A stretch of 64,000 bases of DNA from a virus, in the IMG/VR virus record IMGVR_UViG_3300024999_000030, positions 186,001-250,000 of that record; one strand, given 5' to 3'. The position numbers and the translations under genes were made by a program. Below the pieces are notes generated by a model, which was not told the DNA's origin, did not search any database, and saw nothing but the letters and a program-made list of their open reading frames with translations. Position 1 is the stretch's first letter, and every line of letters starts with the position of its first letter. Shown piece after piece: positions 24,489 to 32,081 of the stretch.

Positions 24489-24800
24489 TTGGATAAGCAT
24501 AGTAAACTTGGTATCGTTTCATTTATTATCTCTGTTTTTTCTATCGTAACTTTCTTTATGACCTTGGTTCTTGGAATAGTTATCACAAGCGGAAGAATGG
24601 AACCTCAATCTGGTATTGCCGTTTTTTCTGGATTGATTTATTGTTTTGATATGGTTGCATCTATTGTTGGTGTTGGTTTAGCTATCGGGGGTTTTTGTAC
24701 ACAGAGTAAACATCTTTTCTGCTGGTTAGGCGGGGTGATGAATGTATTGTTTCTTATTGGAGTAATGCTTCTTCTTGTTATTGGCACAATGGTTTCGTAG
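24489..24800 (+). CDS. Three-span membrane protein
   Basis: 103 residues from TTG 24489 (AAGGAG upstream). Hydrophobic segments at about 7-30, 43-67 and 78-101. No family recognised. Confidence 0.6.
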   Translation: MDKHSKLGIVSFIISVFSIVTFFMTLVLGIVITSGRMEPQSGIAVFSGLIYCFDMVASIVGVGLAIGGFCTQSKHLFCWLGGVMNVLFLIGVMLLLVIGTMVS

Positions 24801-24968
24801 TTGTTACTCCGTCCCTGGAGAAAAAGCATTTCCATAGAGAGGATCTGGACACGGGACAACCCCGGCTCTCTATGGCGTGTTGACTTCCCCGACCCTCGAA
24901 AGGTCCGGCCTGATCCTCAGGCAGGAAGTACGGTGGGGCTGGGGCAGCTGGCCCCGGCCCCTTGATAT
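24801..24968 (+). ncRNA. GC-rich structured RNA with terminator
   Basis: CCATAGAGAG 24832-24841 pairs perfectly with CTCTCTATGG 24866-24875. ACTTCC 24883-24888 pairs with GGAAGT 24924-24929 and encloses two hairpins, one of them GCCTGA/TCAGGC. A final 11-bp GC hairpin follows. The region is much richer in GC than its neighbours and has no gene; it looks like a discrete small RNA of about 150 nt. Confidence 0.6.
24935..24968 (+). terminator. Terminator-like hairpin
   Basis: GGGGCTGGGGC 24935-24945 pairs with GCCCCGGCCCC 24951-24961 (one G-U), followed by TTGATATTTT. Confidence 0.65.
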
Positions 24969-24991
24969 TTTAAAAAACTTTGGAGGTTCAT

Positions 24992-25480
24992 ATGAAATAT
25001 TACAGAGTAAATAATCTTAAAGAAAATCACATGGGCCTTCAATATAAAACTGGTTTAGTGGAAGATTATCGACGATGTGGGATTGGTTTTCTAGGTGGTA
25101 TTCATTTTGCTAGTGTAGATATTCTTGCATTCATTAATTTTGGACCATGGATTAGGGAAGTAACTATTCCCTCCAACACTATTATTCATAAGGCCGGATA
25201 CAACGCTAAAGAGTTTAAGGCTCAACGAGTTATTCTTGGTGAACGAAGGAAAATTACACTATCAGTAATTAAAGAATTAGTTTCTGAGGGGGCAGATGTC
25301 AACGCCGTTAATGGGACTCCCCTTATCAATGCCACCTGTCTTAGAAATTTTGGGCTTGTGAAGACACTGTTGGACTGTGGTGCAAATCCCATGGTGTCTG
25401 ATGCTGAGGCTCTGAAAATAGCAAGTAAGATTAATCGCTATGATATTTTAAACCTTTTAACTGGGACCACGAATGAGTAA
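24992..25480 (+). CDS. Ankyrin-repeat-like protein
   Basis: 162 residues from ATG 24992 (GGAGG upstream). The C-terminal half has VSEGADVNAVNGTPLI and LLDCGANPMVSDAEALKIA, about two ankyrin repeats. The N-terminal 80 residues are unrecognised. A protein-binding role is likely. Confidence 0.65.
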   Translation: MKYYRVNNLKENHMGLQYKTGLVEDYRRCGIGFLGGIHFASVDILAFINFGPWIREVTIPSNTIIHKAGYNAKEFKAQRVILGERRKITLSVIKELVSEGADVNAVNGTPLINATCLRNFGLVKTLLDCGANPMVSDAEALKIASKINRYDILNLLTGTTNE

Positions 25481-25793
25481 ACCTAAAAAATCATCTAAAT
25501 TTAACGATGATGAAATTGTTGTTTTCGTTTATAATTTAATGAAAGAATTTATTAGTAATCCAAATATTAAATTATGGGAAGACATTCTTGAAGGCTTTCC
25601 ATGTCGATTTGATGATTGTGAAAATTGTCCCATGAGTCGAATCAATTGTTTTGATATTGATAGTGAGGGGTGGGAAAAAACAACAGGCATGTGTGTAACT
25701 TGCTCTATAGAAATTATAGCTATGTGTGAGTCTGAGATTTTTCCATTCAGACCTTCTACATGTAACTCAAAAGAAAAGTGGAGAATGGAATGA
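25473..25793 (+). CDS. CxxCPF family protein 14
   Basis: 106 residues. MKEFISNP; Cys at 44, 49, 52 and 59 (CENCPM, NCFD). The C-terminal helix is diverged and followed by an extra Cys-containing tail. Confidence 0.65.
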   Translation: MSKPKKSSKFNDDEIVVFVYNLMKEFISNPNIKLWEDILEGFPCRFDDCENCPMSRINCFDIDSEGWEKTTGMCVTCSIEIIAMCESEIFPFRPSTCNSKEKWRME

Positions 25794-26386
25794 TTTTATC
25801 AATCGTGGCGACTAAAACAAATATATCATATAAAGAACAAGAAATAAGATTGCGAAAAAAATATAAAGAAATCGGGTCAGGCCGGGATGCAGAAATATAT
25901 AAAGTTTCAAGTAATCGAGTTATTAAGCTTCATAGAATGTTTACTGGGACCCATCACAATGATCCCTACTGGAATTTTCTTCGTATTATGCCAGAAAATA
26001 ATATTTATTTTCCTAGGATTTTTGATATAAAACTATACCGCTTTAAGTCCTTAGATCGGGTAGAGGAATATACAATAATAAAAATGGAACATCTAATCAA
26101 ACTGAATGACTTTTCCAATCGAGGACAGGTTCTAAGAGCTGCTATTCAAGATTTTGGTTTTCCAAAATGTGCTGAGGATAAATTTATTTCACGACTGGCA
26201 AATTGGGCGCTAGGTTGGAAAAGAAAACAAAAGAACATGCAACTAAATCCTCAAACTCAAATGGCAATGGATGTATTAGATACTTTGAAATCCTTGTCAT
26301 GCGGCGACCCAGATTTACACGAAGGTAATTTTATGGTTAGAAAAAAAGAACACAGCCAGTTAGTAATTATCGATCCAATGGCATAA
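25790..26386 (+). CDS. Protein-kinase-fold protein
   Basis: 198 residues, ATGA overlap. EIGSGRDAEIYKVSSNRVIK looks like the glycine-rich loop and the ATP-binding Lys, and CGDPDLHEGNFMVR with VIIDPMA matches the catalytic loop (D-x-H-x-GN) and metal-binding Asp of small phage kinase-like proteins. It may phosphorylate a host protein or small molecule. Confidence 0.7.
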   Translation: MILSIVATKTNISYKEQEIRLRKKYKEIGSGRDAEIYKVSSNRVIKLHRMFTGTHHNDPYWNFLRIMPENNIYFPRIFDIKLYRFKSLDRVEEYTIIKMEHLIKLNDFSNRGQVLRAAIQDFGFPKCAEDKFISRLANWALGWKRKQKNMQLNPQTQMAMDVLDTLKSLSCGDPDLHEGNFMVRKKEHSQLVIIDPMA

Positions 26387-26412
26387 ACTATGGAGTCTCT
26401 TAGGAGAAAACA

Positions 26413-26625
26413 ATGAAAAAGAAAAAGCCCAATTGGTTTAGGATTGCTACTAAGATTAACTCCATTATTATAGAAGATATAGTATCTAGAATACAAACCG
26501 TAGATAATCTTGGACACATTACAGAAGAGGCTACGGCGATTCAAAATGAATTGATGAAGATTAGAAAGCGCTGTATCCAACTTAATCTTCTTCAAAACGC
26601 CCTTCCAGATAAAAGTGAAACATGA
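26413..26625 (+). CDS. Hypothetical 70-residue helical protein
   Basis: AGGAG precedes the start. Basic N-terminus and helices; ends in ATGA overlap with the acetyltransferase gene. Confidence 0.6.
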   Translation: MKKKKPNWFRIATKINSIIIEDIVSRIQTVDNLGHITEEATAIQNELMKIRKRCIQLNLLQNALPDKSET

Positions 26626-27029
26626 AGTTTGAAAATATTAAAACTTCAGTTGATATTTATATGATCGCTAAGGAAGCCTTGCGCAATCGTCTCTATATTG
26701 ACAATGAGAGCGCATTTTGGGTTTGGTTACACAACCCATGTGATATTAAAAAAATAACTACCTGCCGAGATGATGGTAAGTTAATTGGCGTGGCCGTTAT
26801 GATGAAGCACCCGGACATTCGTTTTGCTAATGGGGTTAACATTGGTGTGTATGTTAAATATACATACCGTTGTCGTGGTATAGGTTCAAAATTAATTAAA
26901 ATGTTGCCCAATGGTAAAAGCAACAAGCGATTATTTTGGGGAACAGGAATTAAAGATTCTGATAAGTTTTTCAAAAGTCTCCCTAAAAGTCGTAAAACAT
27001 TTAATCTTATACGTGCGGATGGTGAATGA
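26622..27029 (+). CDS. GNAT-family acetyltransferase
   Basis: 135 residues. GVYVKYTYRCRGIGSKLIKM near residue 73 is motif A of the fold, with R-x-x-G-I-G holding the acyl-CoA pyrophosphate. VAVMMKHP forms the preceding strand. The enzyme probably transfers acetyl from acetyl-CoA to an amine; the substrate is unknown. Confidence 0.75.
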   Translation: MKFENIKTSVDIYMIAKEALRNRLYIDNESAFWVWLHNPCDIKKITTCRDDGKLIGVAVMMKHPDIRFANGVNIGVYVKYTYRCRGIGSKLIKMLPNGKSNKRLFWGTGIKDSDKFFKSLPKSRKTFNLIRADGE

Positions 27030-27196
27030 TGATTAATGATGATTCTCCTCTATATAGCGGTAAGAGTTTACTAATGAAAGAAATAGCGATGGAGCGTGGT
27101 ATTAGATATATAGATGTTCCAGTTTCCCCTGCTCCAGCCTCAAAAGACTTTCTTGGATTATTAATGGGAGATGTTCATGCCTTCCTTAAGATGTGA
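27026..27196 (+). CDS. 56-residue protein of unknown type
   Basis: ATGA overlap with the previous stop. YSGKSLLMKEIAMERG and YIDVPVSPA loosely recall the start of a P-loop ATPase, but too little remains to support that. It overlaps the next gene by 20 bases. Confidence 0.45.
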   Translation: MMINDDSPLYSGKSLLMKEIAMERGIRYIDVPVSPAPASKDFLGLLMGDVHAFLKM

Positions 27197-27434
27197 AAAA
27201 TGTCAATATCGAATTGAATTTGAGGGAGAAATAGTTATTCACTCCCGACGGGCTGATGGTTCTTGTTATCATTATTATATCTGTTCTGAGTGTTTTGATA
27301 TTAGAGCATATAAGGATATTAAGAACTGCCCTAAGTGCTTCGTTTGGCACGATGATAATGATCACTGCCCAAAGTGTGGAGTGGGGCCAGTAAATGTAAA
27401 TAGAATTATTCATGAATTTGGGAGAGTAACATGA
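27177..27434 (+). CDS. Zinc-ribbon protein
   Basis: 85 residues from ATG 27177, chosen by GGGAG spacing. CEKC, then CSEC, CPKC and CPKC form a double zinc ribbon. A nucleic-acid or protein contact role is inferred. Confidence 0.65.
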   Translation: MPSLRCEKCQYRIEFEGEIVIHSRRADGSCYHYYICSECFDIRAYKDIKNCPKCFVWHDDNDHCPKCGVGPVNVNRIIHEFGRVT

Positions 27435-27787
27435 TTCCACATAGGGAGTGGATAAATTCTATGGAAAATTTTATCCGCGATCCTAGTTTTGAAAACATGT
27501 TGATGGTAAGAAAAATTAGAGACGATTACGGTTGCTCCAGCTACTCTCGTGATGGACAGCAGGGAAGGGGACCGCTTTGGCCTAGAGATGGTAGAAGCAT
27601 ATCCAGTTTATGTAAGGAGTGTCCATTCCAAACACATGTGGGCGCGGTTGGAGGATGGTGTTTATTACAAGAGTTAAGAGATAAAAAACATTTTATTACT
27701 TACTCTGGTTTATTAATTGAGCGATCAAAAAAAGCTGTAAATGATTTACGTGGAATGTGGTCAGATTCCCGAGGAAATCAATTCTGA
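27431..27787 (+). CDS. CxxCPF family protein 15
   Basis: 118 residues, ATGA overlap. MENFIRDP; Cys at 35, 61, 64 and 77 (CKECPF, WCLL); a 25-residue insert separates the first Cys from the core. Confidence 0.7.
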   Translation: MIPHREWINSMENFIRDPSFENMLMVRKIRDDYGCSSYSRDGQQGRGPLWPRDGRSISSLCKECPFQTHVGAVGGWCLLQELRDKKHFITYSGLLIERSKKAVNDLRGMWSDSRGNQF

Positions 27788-27835
27788 TTTTACTTGGGAA
27801 ATTAAACCTGATTCTCGATAGAGAAGGAGAAGGTT

Positions 27836-28039
27836 ATGAAAGAGTATAATGGTAAGTTTGCCAATGAGGTTTGTAATATCAAGCGAAACGAAGCTGAAGA
27901 ACGCCAGAGGTTATCTGATCTCCGTAGTCCTCAGGATAGGCTTCAACGACTTGATACTAGATTTGGGGTAGGTCTGGGAGCTATTAAGGAACGCGCTCGT
28001 TTAAATGGCCTGTTGGAACAAAATAAAGTAAACGCGTAA
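27836..28039 (+). CDS. Hypothetical 67-residue charged protein
   Basis: Strong AAGGAGAAGG SD. Arg/Glu-rich helices (ERQRLSDLRSPQDRLQRL). No family recognised. Confidence 0.6.
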   Translation: MKEYNGKFANEVCNIKRNEAEERQRLSDLRSPQDRLQRLDTRFGVGLGAIKERARLNGLLEQNKVNA

Positions 28040-28291
28040 TTCAAACGAAAAGGAGGCCACTACTAAGTCTTGGTGGATTTAACAGGCACGCTTCGCCCGA
28101 AAGCTCGTTGAATAACCAGAGGTGAATCTGGGATGTTCCCGTAACGACTACTGATACAGGCTAAGAGTGAAAAGGGTTGTGTCCTGAGTAGTTTCTTAGC
28201 ACTGACCAAACCAATAGTAGACGGGCCACTATAATGTGTTGTGGCTATAATTTGTGGCTATCTAACATTAATCTACAATAGGAGAATAAAA
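28040..28291 (+). ncRNA. Structured intergenic region with interleaved helices
   Basis: 252 bases without a gene. ACTACT 28147-28152 pairs with AGTAGT 28187-28192, and GCTAAGA 28160-28166 with TCTTAGC 28194-28200; the helices interleave, so they are a pseudoknot or alternatives. GCCAC/GTGGC forms a later hairpin around a TATAATGTG string. SD AGGAG precedes the next gene. Confidence 0.45.
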
Positions 28292-28684
28292 ATGGATTGG
28301 ATCGTAAATCTTATCACCGAATGGAAGTGGAATGGATTTATGTCACTTTTACTTTATTGGCTCCCGCTTTCGTTCTGTGTAGTCGGTTATACTTTACGTA
28401 CCGCCCGAAATTATATTAGAGATAAAAGAAGACTCGCGGAATATTTAAGCAGCAGGGGCAATAAGGTTGCTAAATCTAAAGAAATTATTTATCCAAGACA
28501 AGAATATTATCCTACCGACACCATAGGAACCCTTATTGGTAGATCGATTGTTTCCATTGTTCCTATCGGAAATCTTTGGGCTGCATTGTTTGACCTTGCC
28601 CCCGAAGTCTTTCGTAAGTTTTTTAAGTGGCTCGGCAAAGTATTTGATTTTCCGCTTGTGCCTGGACCGAAAGAAGATGCCTAA
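28292..28684 (+). CDS. Phage membrane protein
   Basis: 130 residues from ATG 28292. WIVNLITEWKWNGFMSLLLYW leads into a span at about 15-35, and TDTIGTLIGRSIVSIVPIGN with AALFDLAPEVF forms a second membrane-associated stretch. This layout is common in small phage membrane proteins; role unknown. Confidence 0.65.
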   Translation: MDWIVNLITEWKWNGFMSLLLYWLPLSFCVVGYTLRTARNYIRDKRRLAEYLSSRGNKVAKSKEIIYPRQEYYPTDTIGTLIGRSIVSIVPIGNLWAALFDLAPEVFRKFFKWLGKVFDFPLVPGPKEDA

Positions 28685-28928
28685 AGTAGACATTGACGCT
28701 CTAGAAAAACTTTACAATGAATCTACTCCGGGGCCATGGATAGTTAGGGATATGAAATTTGTTCATGCCCCATGCCCCTGTTGTGGAGATGTTGCTGAGT
28801 GCGTGCAGTATGGCCCAGGAAATGATAAGGAAAACTACAATACAGAAATTATCGTGGCGATGCACACAGCCCTACCGCACCTCATTACTGAACTAAGAGC
28901 CGCAAGAAGAAAGAATAGGAAAAAGTAA
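28677..28928 (+). CDS. Ead/Ea22-like protein
   Basis: 83 residues, overlapping the previous gene by eight bases. ALEKLYNESTPGPW at the start, a Cys-rich CPCCGD centre, and IVAMHTALPHLITELRAAR at the end match the Ead/Ea22 pattern of small phage proteins. Function unknown. Confidence 0.6.
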   Translation: MPKVDIDALEKLYNESTPGPWIVRDMKFVHAPCPCCGDVAECVQYGPGNDKENYNTEIIVAMHTALPHLITELRAARRKNRKK

Positions 28929-29120
28929 ATGGAAAATAAATACAAACAAGTGTTGGAGACTTATAGATGCTTATTGAGTTGCAGAAAAAATCTTCCAGGA
29001 CTTAGCCTAGAAAGCGCATTTAATGAAGATGCCGTTAGGGATTTGGAAGAAGAATATGCTTGGCTGCAACAACAAAAACAATATGAAAGCCATACCGGGA
29101 TTAATTGTCCTCCTCCATAA
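28929..29120 (+). CDS. Hypothetical 63-residue protein
   Basis: Abuts the previous stop. Helical, acidic, ending NCPPP. No family recognised. Confidence 0.55.
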   Translation: MENKYKQVLETYRCLLSCRKNLPGLSLESAFNEDAVRDLEEEYAWLQQQKQYESHTGINCPPP

Positions 29121-29332
29121 TTTAAAAGTGGACCTCGCCAGTGTGTAAGTAGGCACTCCCAGAATCATTTACAAGGGGGAGACACCGACGGCTGGAAGGT
29201 AGTATAATATTTATACTATCATCTGGTGAGATGCCCCATTGGAGGCCTAGCTTCGTCAAATCTCCATCGCGGTAAGGTGGAAATGATGGGCGGACTAGAA
29301 GCCCTCTGTCGCCACCGCTCTAGTGAAGATTG
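29121..29332 (+). ncRNA. Structured non-coding region
   Basis: No gene. GGTAGTATAA near 29196 pairs with TTATACTATC as a 10-bp hairpin with a TAT loop. TGTAA 29144/TTACA 29169 and CTCCC 29156/GGGAG 29177 interleave weakly. The stretch is continuous with the motif at 29333. Confidence 0.4.
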
Positions 29333-29381
29333 TTCCTAGAGCCGGCTCGTCGATGTAAGTCGGCGAGTCGTAATGTAGGAA
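29333..29381 (+). ncRNA. Recurrent AGAGC/TAATGT structured RNA motif, copy 3
   Basis: Outer stem TTCCTA 29333-29338 with TAGGAA 29376-29381; AGAGCC spanning the stem end; hairpin CTCGTCG 29346-29352 with CGGCGAG 29361-29367 (one G-U); TAATG. It matches copies 1 and 2 in order and conserved strings but not in stem sequence. The next start is 32 bases on. Confidence 0.6.
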
Positions 29382-29412
29382 TAAATCTAACTTAACTTAT
29401 ATCGGAGATAAC

Positions 29413-29589
29413 ATGGCCAACAAACGGTGGGAAGAATACGGTCACGTGGTTGAAGAAGTTAGAAGTGAGTGGCATAAGGTGATTTATGTAGATGGTGTTC
29501 AGGTTAATGAGACTTTCAGTGAGGCTATTGGAAGAATTATGGCCGAGGAAAGTTTAAAGAAATTAATGAATCCAAATCCTAAACAGTAA
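29413..29589 (+). CDS. 58-residue acidic protein
   Basis: CGGAG precedes ATG 29413. Helix-rich with EEYGHVVEEVRSEWHK. It is downstream of structured RNA copy 3 and upstream of another structured gap. Confidence 0.5.
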   Translation: MANKRWEEYGHVVEEVRSEWHKVIYVDGVQVNETFSEAIGRIMAEESLKKLMNPNPKQ

Positions 29590-29858
29590 CACCACATTAA
29601 CGCGGGAAGTAGGCTTAAGGGCAGCCATCTTTTAAAGAGTGAGGGCTGGCCATGTGCAGATAATATCGTCTTCGTTCGCAGGGTAGCATAAGAAGACCGA
29701 AGGATAGATTTTTAAAAATTCACAATCTATCTGGGGACGGCCATGGGCACCACTTGCAGCAAACAGAGGATTGTCAAGGACAATCTGTACTGTTCCTCTC
29801 TGGCGTAAAAGCACACCTCGTTAATGTGTTTTAAATATTTGATAATGGGAGAGATAAA
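29590..29858 (+). ncRNA. Structured non-coding region
   Basis: No gene in 269 bases. GATAGAT pairs with ATCTATC near 29703-29740, GATTGTC with GACAATC near 29770-29786 (loop AAG), and GTCTTC with GAAGAC near 29669-29697. Probably a leader or small RNA for the gene at 29859. Confidence 0.4.
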
Positions 29859-30071
29859 ATGCCCACAAATAAAGTAGAAGTATTAATGGGGTCTTATGAA
29901 TCACCTAGGCCAGTAAAATGTTGTATTTGCCATTGCCCCATGTATTACATAGGGGATATTAGATATGAAGCAGAGATAAAAATGGAATTAACAAGTCATG
30001 AAATACCTTCAGTTGATCATGAAATTTTTTATGCTCATGCCAGATGTTTAATGCCATTGATCGGAGGTTGA
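29859..30071 (+). CDS. Cys-rich small protein
   Basis: 70 residues with VKCCICHCPMYY and a later HARC, a likely metal site. GGGAGAG precedes the start. Confidence 0.55.
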   Translation: MPTNKVEVLMGSYESPRPVKCCICHCPMYYIGDIRYEAEIKMELTSHEIPSVDHEIFYAHARCLMPLIGG

Positions 30072-30072
30072 A

Positions 30073-30303
30073 ATGAGAACAATTGCCATTGTGTTGTGTG
30101 ATAATGATTATCATTATACTTTTCCTTCTCTTTTGAAATCAGTATATGAAGCGATAAAGAGTTGGGATGGTTGTTTAAAAGACGAGCAATTAAACGAAGA
30201 TGACATTCGAGCCCTAATTAGATCTGGATTGGAATTTTTTTATCGAGGGTTCCAACAGGAGGTAGAGGTCATGGTCCGTGTGCTAGTGGATTTTTGCCAG
30301 TAG
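30073..30303 (+). CDS. Hypothetical 76-residue protein
   Basis: Helical with an acidic centre (EQLNEDDIRALIRSGLEFF). The 3' end reads into a slippery GATTTTTGC and stops early compared with the coding-looking frame that follows. Confidence 0.55.
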   Translation: MRTIAIVLCDNDYHYTFPSLLKSVYEAIKSWDGCLKDEQLNEDDIRALIRSGLEFFYRGFQQEVEVMVRVLVDFCQ

Positions 30304-30440
30304 AGCACAGGGTTGAATATCTGCGCAAAGAAATAAAAATTCTTTTCGATGAAAAAGCTGAAAAACACATCCAATAACATGATCATGATGGTGGTTCATG
30401 GTATTTAGAAATAGCTACTGGAAAGGTTTATAGTTATTAA
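30276..30440 (+). pseudogene. Remnant of a small gene in shifted frame
   Basis: In the -1 frame relative to the previous gene the sequence reads VEHRVEYLRKEIKILFDEK, then TAA, then HDHDGGSWYLEIATGKVYSY and TAA. Both parts look coding but there is no start codon and one internal stop. It is either a decayed gene or the frame-shifted end of 30073-30303. Confidence 0.4.
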
Positions 30441-30543
30441 TTTTTAATTCAATATTGAAAACTACAAGAGACGATGCTTGGCGCCGAAGTGATCGTCAGG
30501 GTGTAAAAACCTAAGCCCTGCCATTCTGGTTCAAGTAGAGGTG

Positions 30544-30597
30544 ACTGTATAGCCGTGGTGCATCTATTACAGTTTAAAGGGCTTGCACCAAAAGGAG
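30544..30597 (+). ncRNA. SD-proximal pseudoknot candidate
   Basis: ACTGTA 30544-30549 pairs with TACAGT 30568-30573, and GGTGCA 30557-30562 with TGCACC 30584-30589. The helices interleave with workable loop lengths, and the second ends exactly at the AAAAGGAG SD of the next gene. Confidence 0.45.
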
Positions 30598-30602
30598 AAT
30601 AC

Positions 30603-30947
30603 ATGGCCAATAAACAAGAGTCTTCGATTTACGGTAAAACTTTTGCTGGTGTTAAAATTACTCGCAAGACGCTGCGCGAACCTGAGACGGGTAAGTTTGG
30701 TATTTACGAAGTCCAGGTTGGCAAAGTGAAGTCAGCTACTCTCTTTGGTGCCAGGAAAGCTTTTCAGGCTGTGCTTGCTATTGCTAAGACTGAGTATCCT
30801 AAAGCCTATACGGCTATTGTGGCTCAGCTCAATACTAACAAGCCTGAACCTAAACCCAAGAAAGAGAAGGGAAAGTTGACCGTTAAGGAGACTACCACTC
30901 TTGGTCGTCTTCTTAAGAAGGCTGGCGTTAAGCTCGTTAGCCGGTAA
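30603..30947 (+). CDS. Hypothetical basic protein
   Basis: 114 residues from ATG 30603. A beta/alpha N-terminal half and a Lys/Pro-rich hinge (PEPKPKKEKG) before a short basic C-terminal helix. Codon use differs from the AT-rich neighbours and resembles the better-expressed genes at 35547 and 59819. Confidence 0.6.
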   Translation: MANKQESSIYGKTFAGVKITRKTLREPETGKFGIYEVQVGKVKSATLFGARKAFQAVLAIAKTEYPKAYTAIVAQLNTNKPEPKPKKEKGKLTVKETTTLGRLLKKAGVKLVSR

Positions 30948-30954
30948 AATTTTC

Positions 30955-30994
30955 AAAGCCCATTGGGCAATCGGAGGCTTTGTATCCGATTGCC
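30955..30994 (+). ncRNA. Compact pseudoknot or hairpin
   Basis: GGCAATCGGA 30966-30975 pairs with TCCGATTGCC 30985-30994 (10 bp). AAAGCC 30955-30960 pairs with GGCTTT 30976-30981, lying in the loop of the first. A compact H-type pseudoknot is geometrically possible; a plain hairpin is the alternative. It lies between 30947 and the SD at 31019. Confidence 0.5.
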
Positions 30995-31028
30995 TCCAAT
31001 TCAATTATCTAAACATTAAGGAGATTAT

Positions 31029-31400
31029 ATGACGCGAGTTACAAAAGCTTCAGTTGTAATTTCTTGGAACGGAAAAAATTATGCATCCGCTAAGCCCATT
31101 AGTATTTTTTCTAACTGGGGGCTTAATTGTTTTAAGAAGCTACCAGCACCAACTCAAGGTCTTTTAGTTAGGGCCCTTAATGATGGAGCTAGTAGTAAGT
31201 CAATTTGTTTGTCTTTAATTGCTGAATTTCCAAAAGATAAGGCCTTTCATTATAATGTTCACACCATCAACATGATTGCTGCGGGACTTAAGACTGTTGG
31301 AATCATGAATGATGTTCATCGTGCTCAGGGTCGAGTGGTGACGGCAAGAGTTGACAGTAATAATAGCAAGTCCTTCGATAGTCTTTTATCTGTAAAGTAG
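31029..31400 (+). CDS. Hypothetical 123-residue protein
   Basis: AAGGAG upstream. A strand-rich start and a helical centre (GLLVRALNDGASSKSICLSLI) that recalls a small DNA-binding helical unit, though no family is recognised. Confidence 0.6.
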   Translation: MTRVTKASVVISWNGKNYASAKPISIFSNWGLNCFKKLPAPTQGLLVRALNDGASSKSICLSLIAEFPKDKAFHYNVHTINMIAAGLKTVGIMNDVHRAQGRVVTARVDSNNSKSFDSLLSVK

Positions 31401-31455
31401 TATATAGACTCAGCATATCAGCGCTGAGTCGTTGATATGTTGAAGTGTATATACT
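31399..31455 (+). ncRNA. Bistable leader abutting the SD
   Basis: Outer stem AGTATATA 31399-31406 with TATATACT 31448-31455. Inside, GACTCAGC 31407-31414 can pair with GCTGAGTC 31423-31430, or ATATCA 31415-31420 with TGATAT 31433-31438. Loops are too short for both at once, so two mutually exclusive folds are likely. AGGAG starts at 31456. Confidence 0.5.
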
Positions 31456-31468
31456 AGGAGGATAAAAT

Positions 31469-31804
31469 ATGGAAAATTTTTCTTCATATATATATGAGCT
31501 TTATAGTGCTTCTAAGTCTTTTATTGAGGGTCCAAATGAAACAACTTGGAATGAACTTTCGTTAGCAACGGTCACGTGTCAGCTCTACAAATATAAAAAA
31601 GATAAAACTGAGGAATCCTATAAACATCATTGTGAGGATTGTCCTTTTTGGCCTATTTTACATTCACATAGTCATATTAATAATCCTGGGTGTCGTCACG
31701 ATTCCAGATCTAAATTACCAATAGCCGTTAGGTTAAGTAAAATTATAGAACTCATGGCTCTATTGGAAACTGAGTTTAGCTGGGTGGGTAAATATGGGAG
31801 ATGA
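31469..31804 (+). CDS. CxxCPF family protein 16
   Basis: 111 residues. SKSFIEGP; Cys at 37, 55, 58 and 75 (CEDCPFW, GCRHD); closing LSKIIELMALLE. It follows the bistable leader. Confidence 0.75.
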   Translation: MENFSSYIYELYSASKSFIEGPNETTWNELSLATVTCQLYKYKKDKTEESYKHHCEDCPFWPILHSHSHINNPGCRHDSRSKLPIAVRLSKIIELMALLETEFSWVGKYGR

Positions 31805-32081
31805 AGGAAAAGTAGGACAAATGTATGACATGCGTACTATAAAACAACTTACAAATTTTATTAATCAACCTACTCAGGTAAATTGGGAAAAAATAAACTT
31901 TACTCATGATAGTTGCTATATATCTGACGAAGCTAATTGTTGTCATAATTGCCCATTTTTAAATTCATCAAATGGAGTTTGTTTAGCAATACATGGAAAT
32001 TTAGAAATAGGAAAAAAATTAGCATTGAGCATTGCGTTACGCGCAAAGCTGCAAGCTATTTGGGGTGAATATGAGCTATAG
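31794..32081 (+). CDS. CxxCPF family protein 17
   Basis: 95 residues; start aligned with copy 18. LTNFINQP; Cys at 41, 49-50, 53 and 63 (CCHNCPF, VCLAI). A recent duplicate of copy 18, sharing WEKI-FT-D-CYIS and KLALSI. Confidence 0.75.
   Translation: MGDEGKVGQMYDMRTIKQLTNFINQPTQVNWEKINFTHDSCYISDEANCCHNCPFLNSSNGVCLAIHGNLEIGKKLALSIALRAKLQAIWGEYEL

Noticed and set aside
27026-27196. P-loop ATPase
   Set aside because: GKS occurs but without the full Walker A, and 56 residues are too few.
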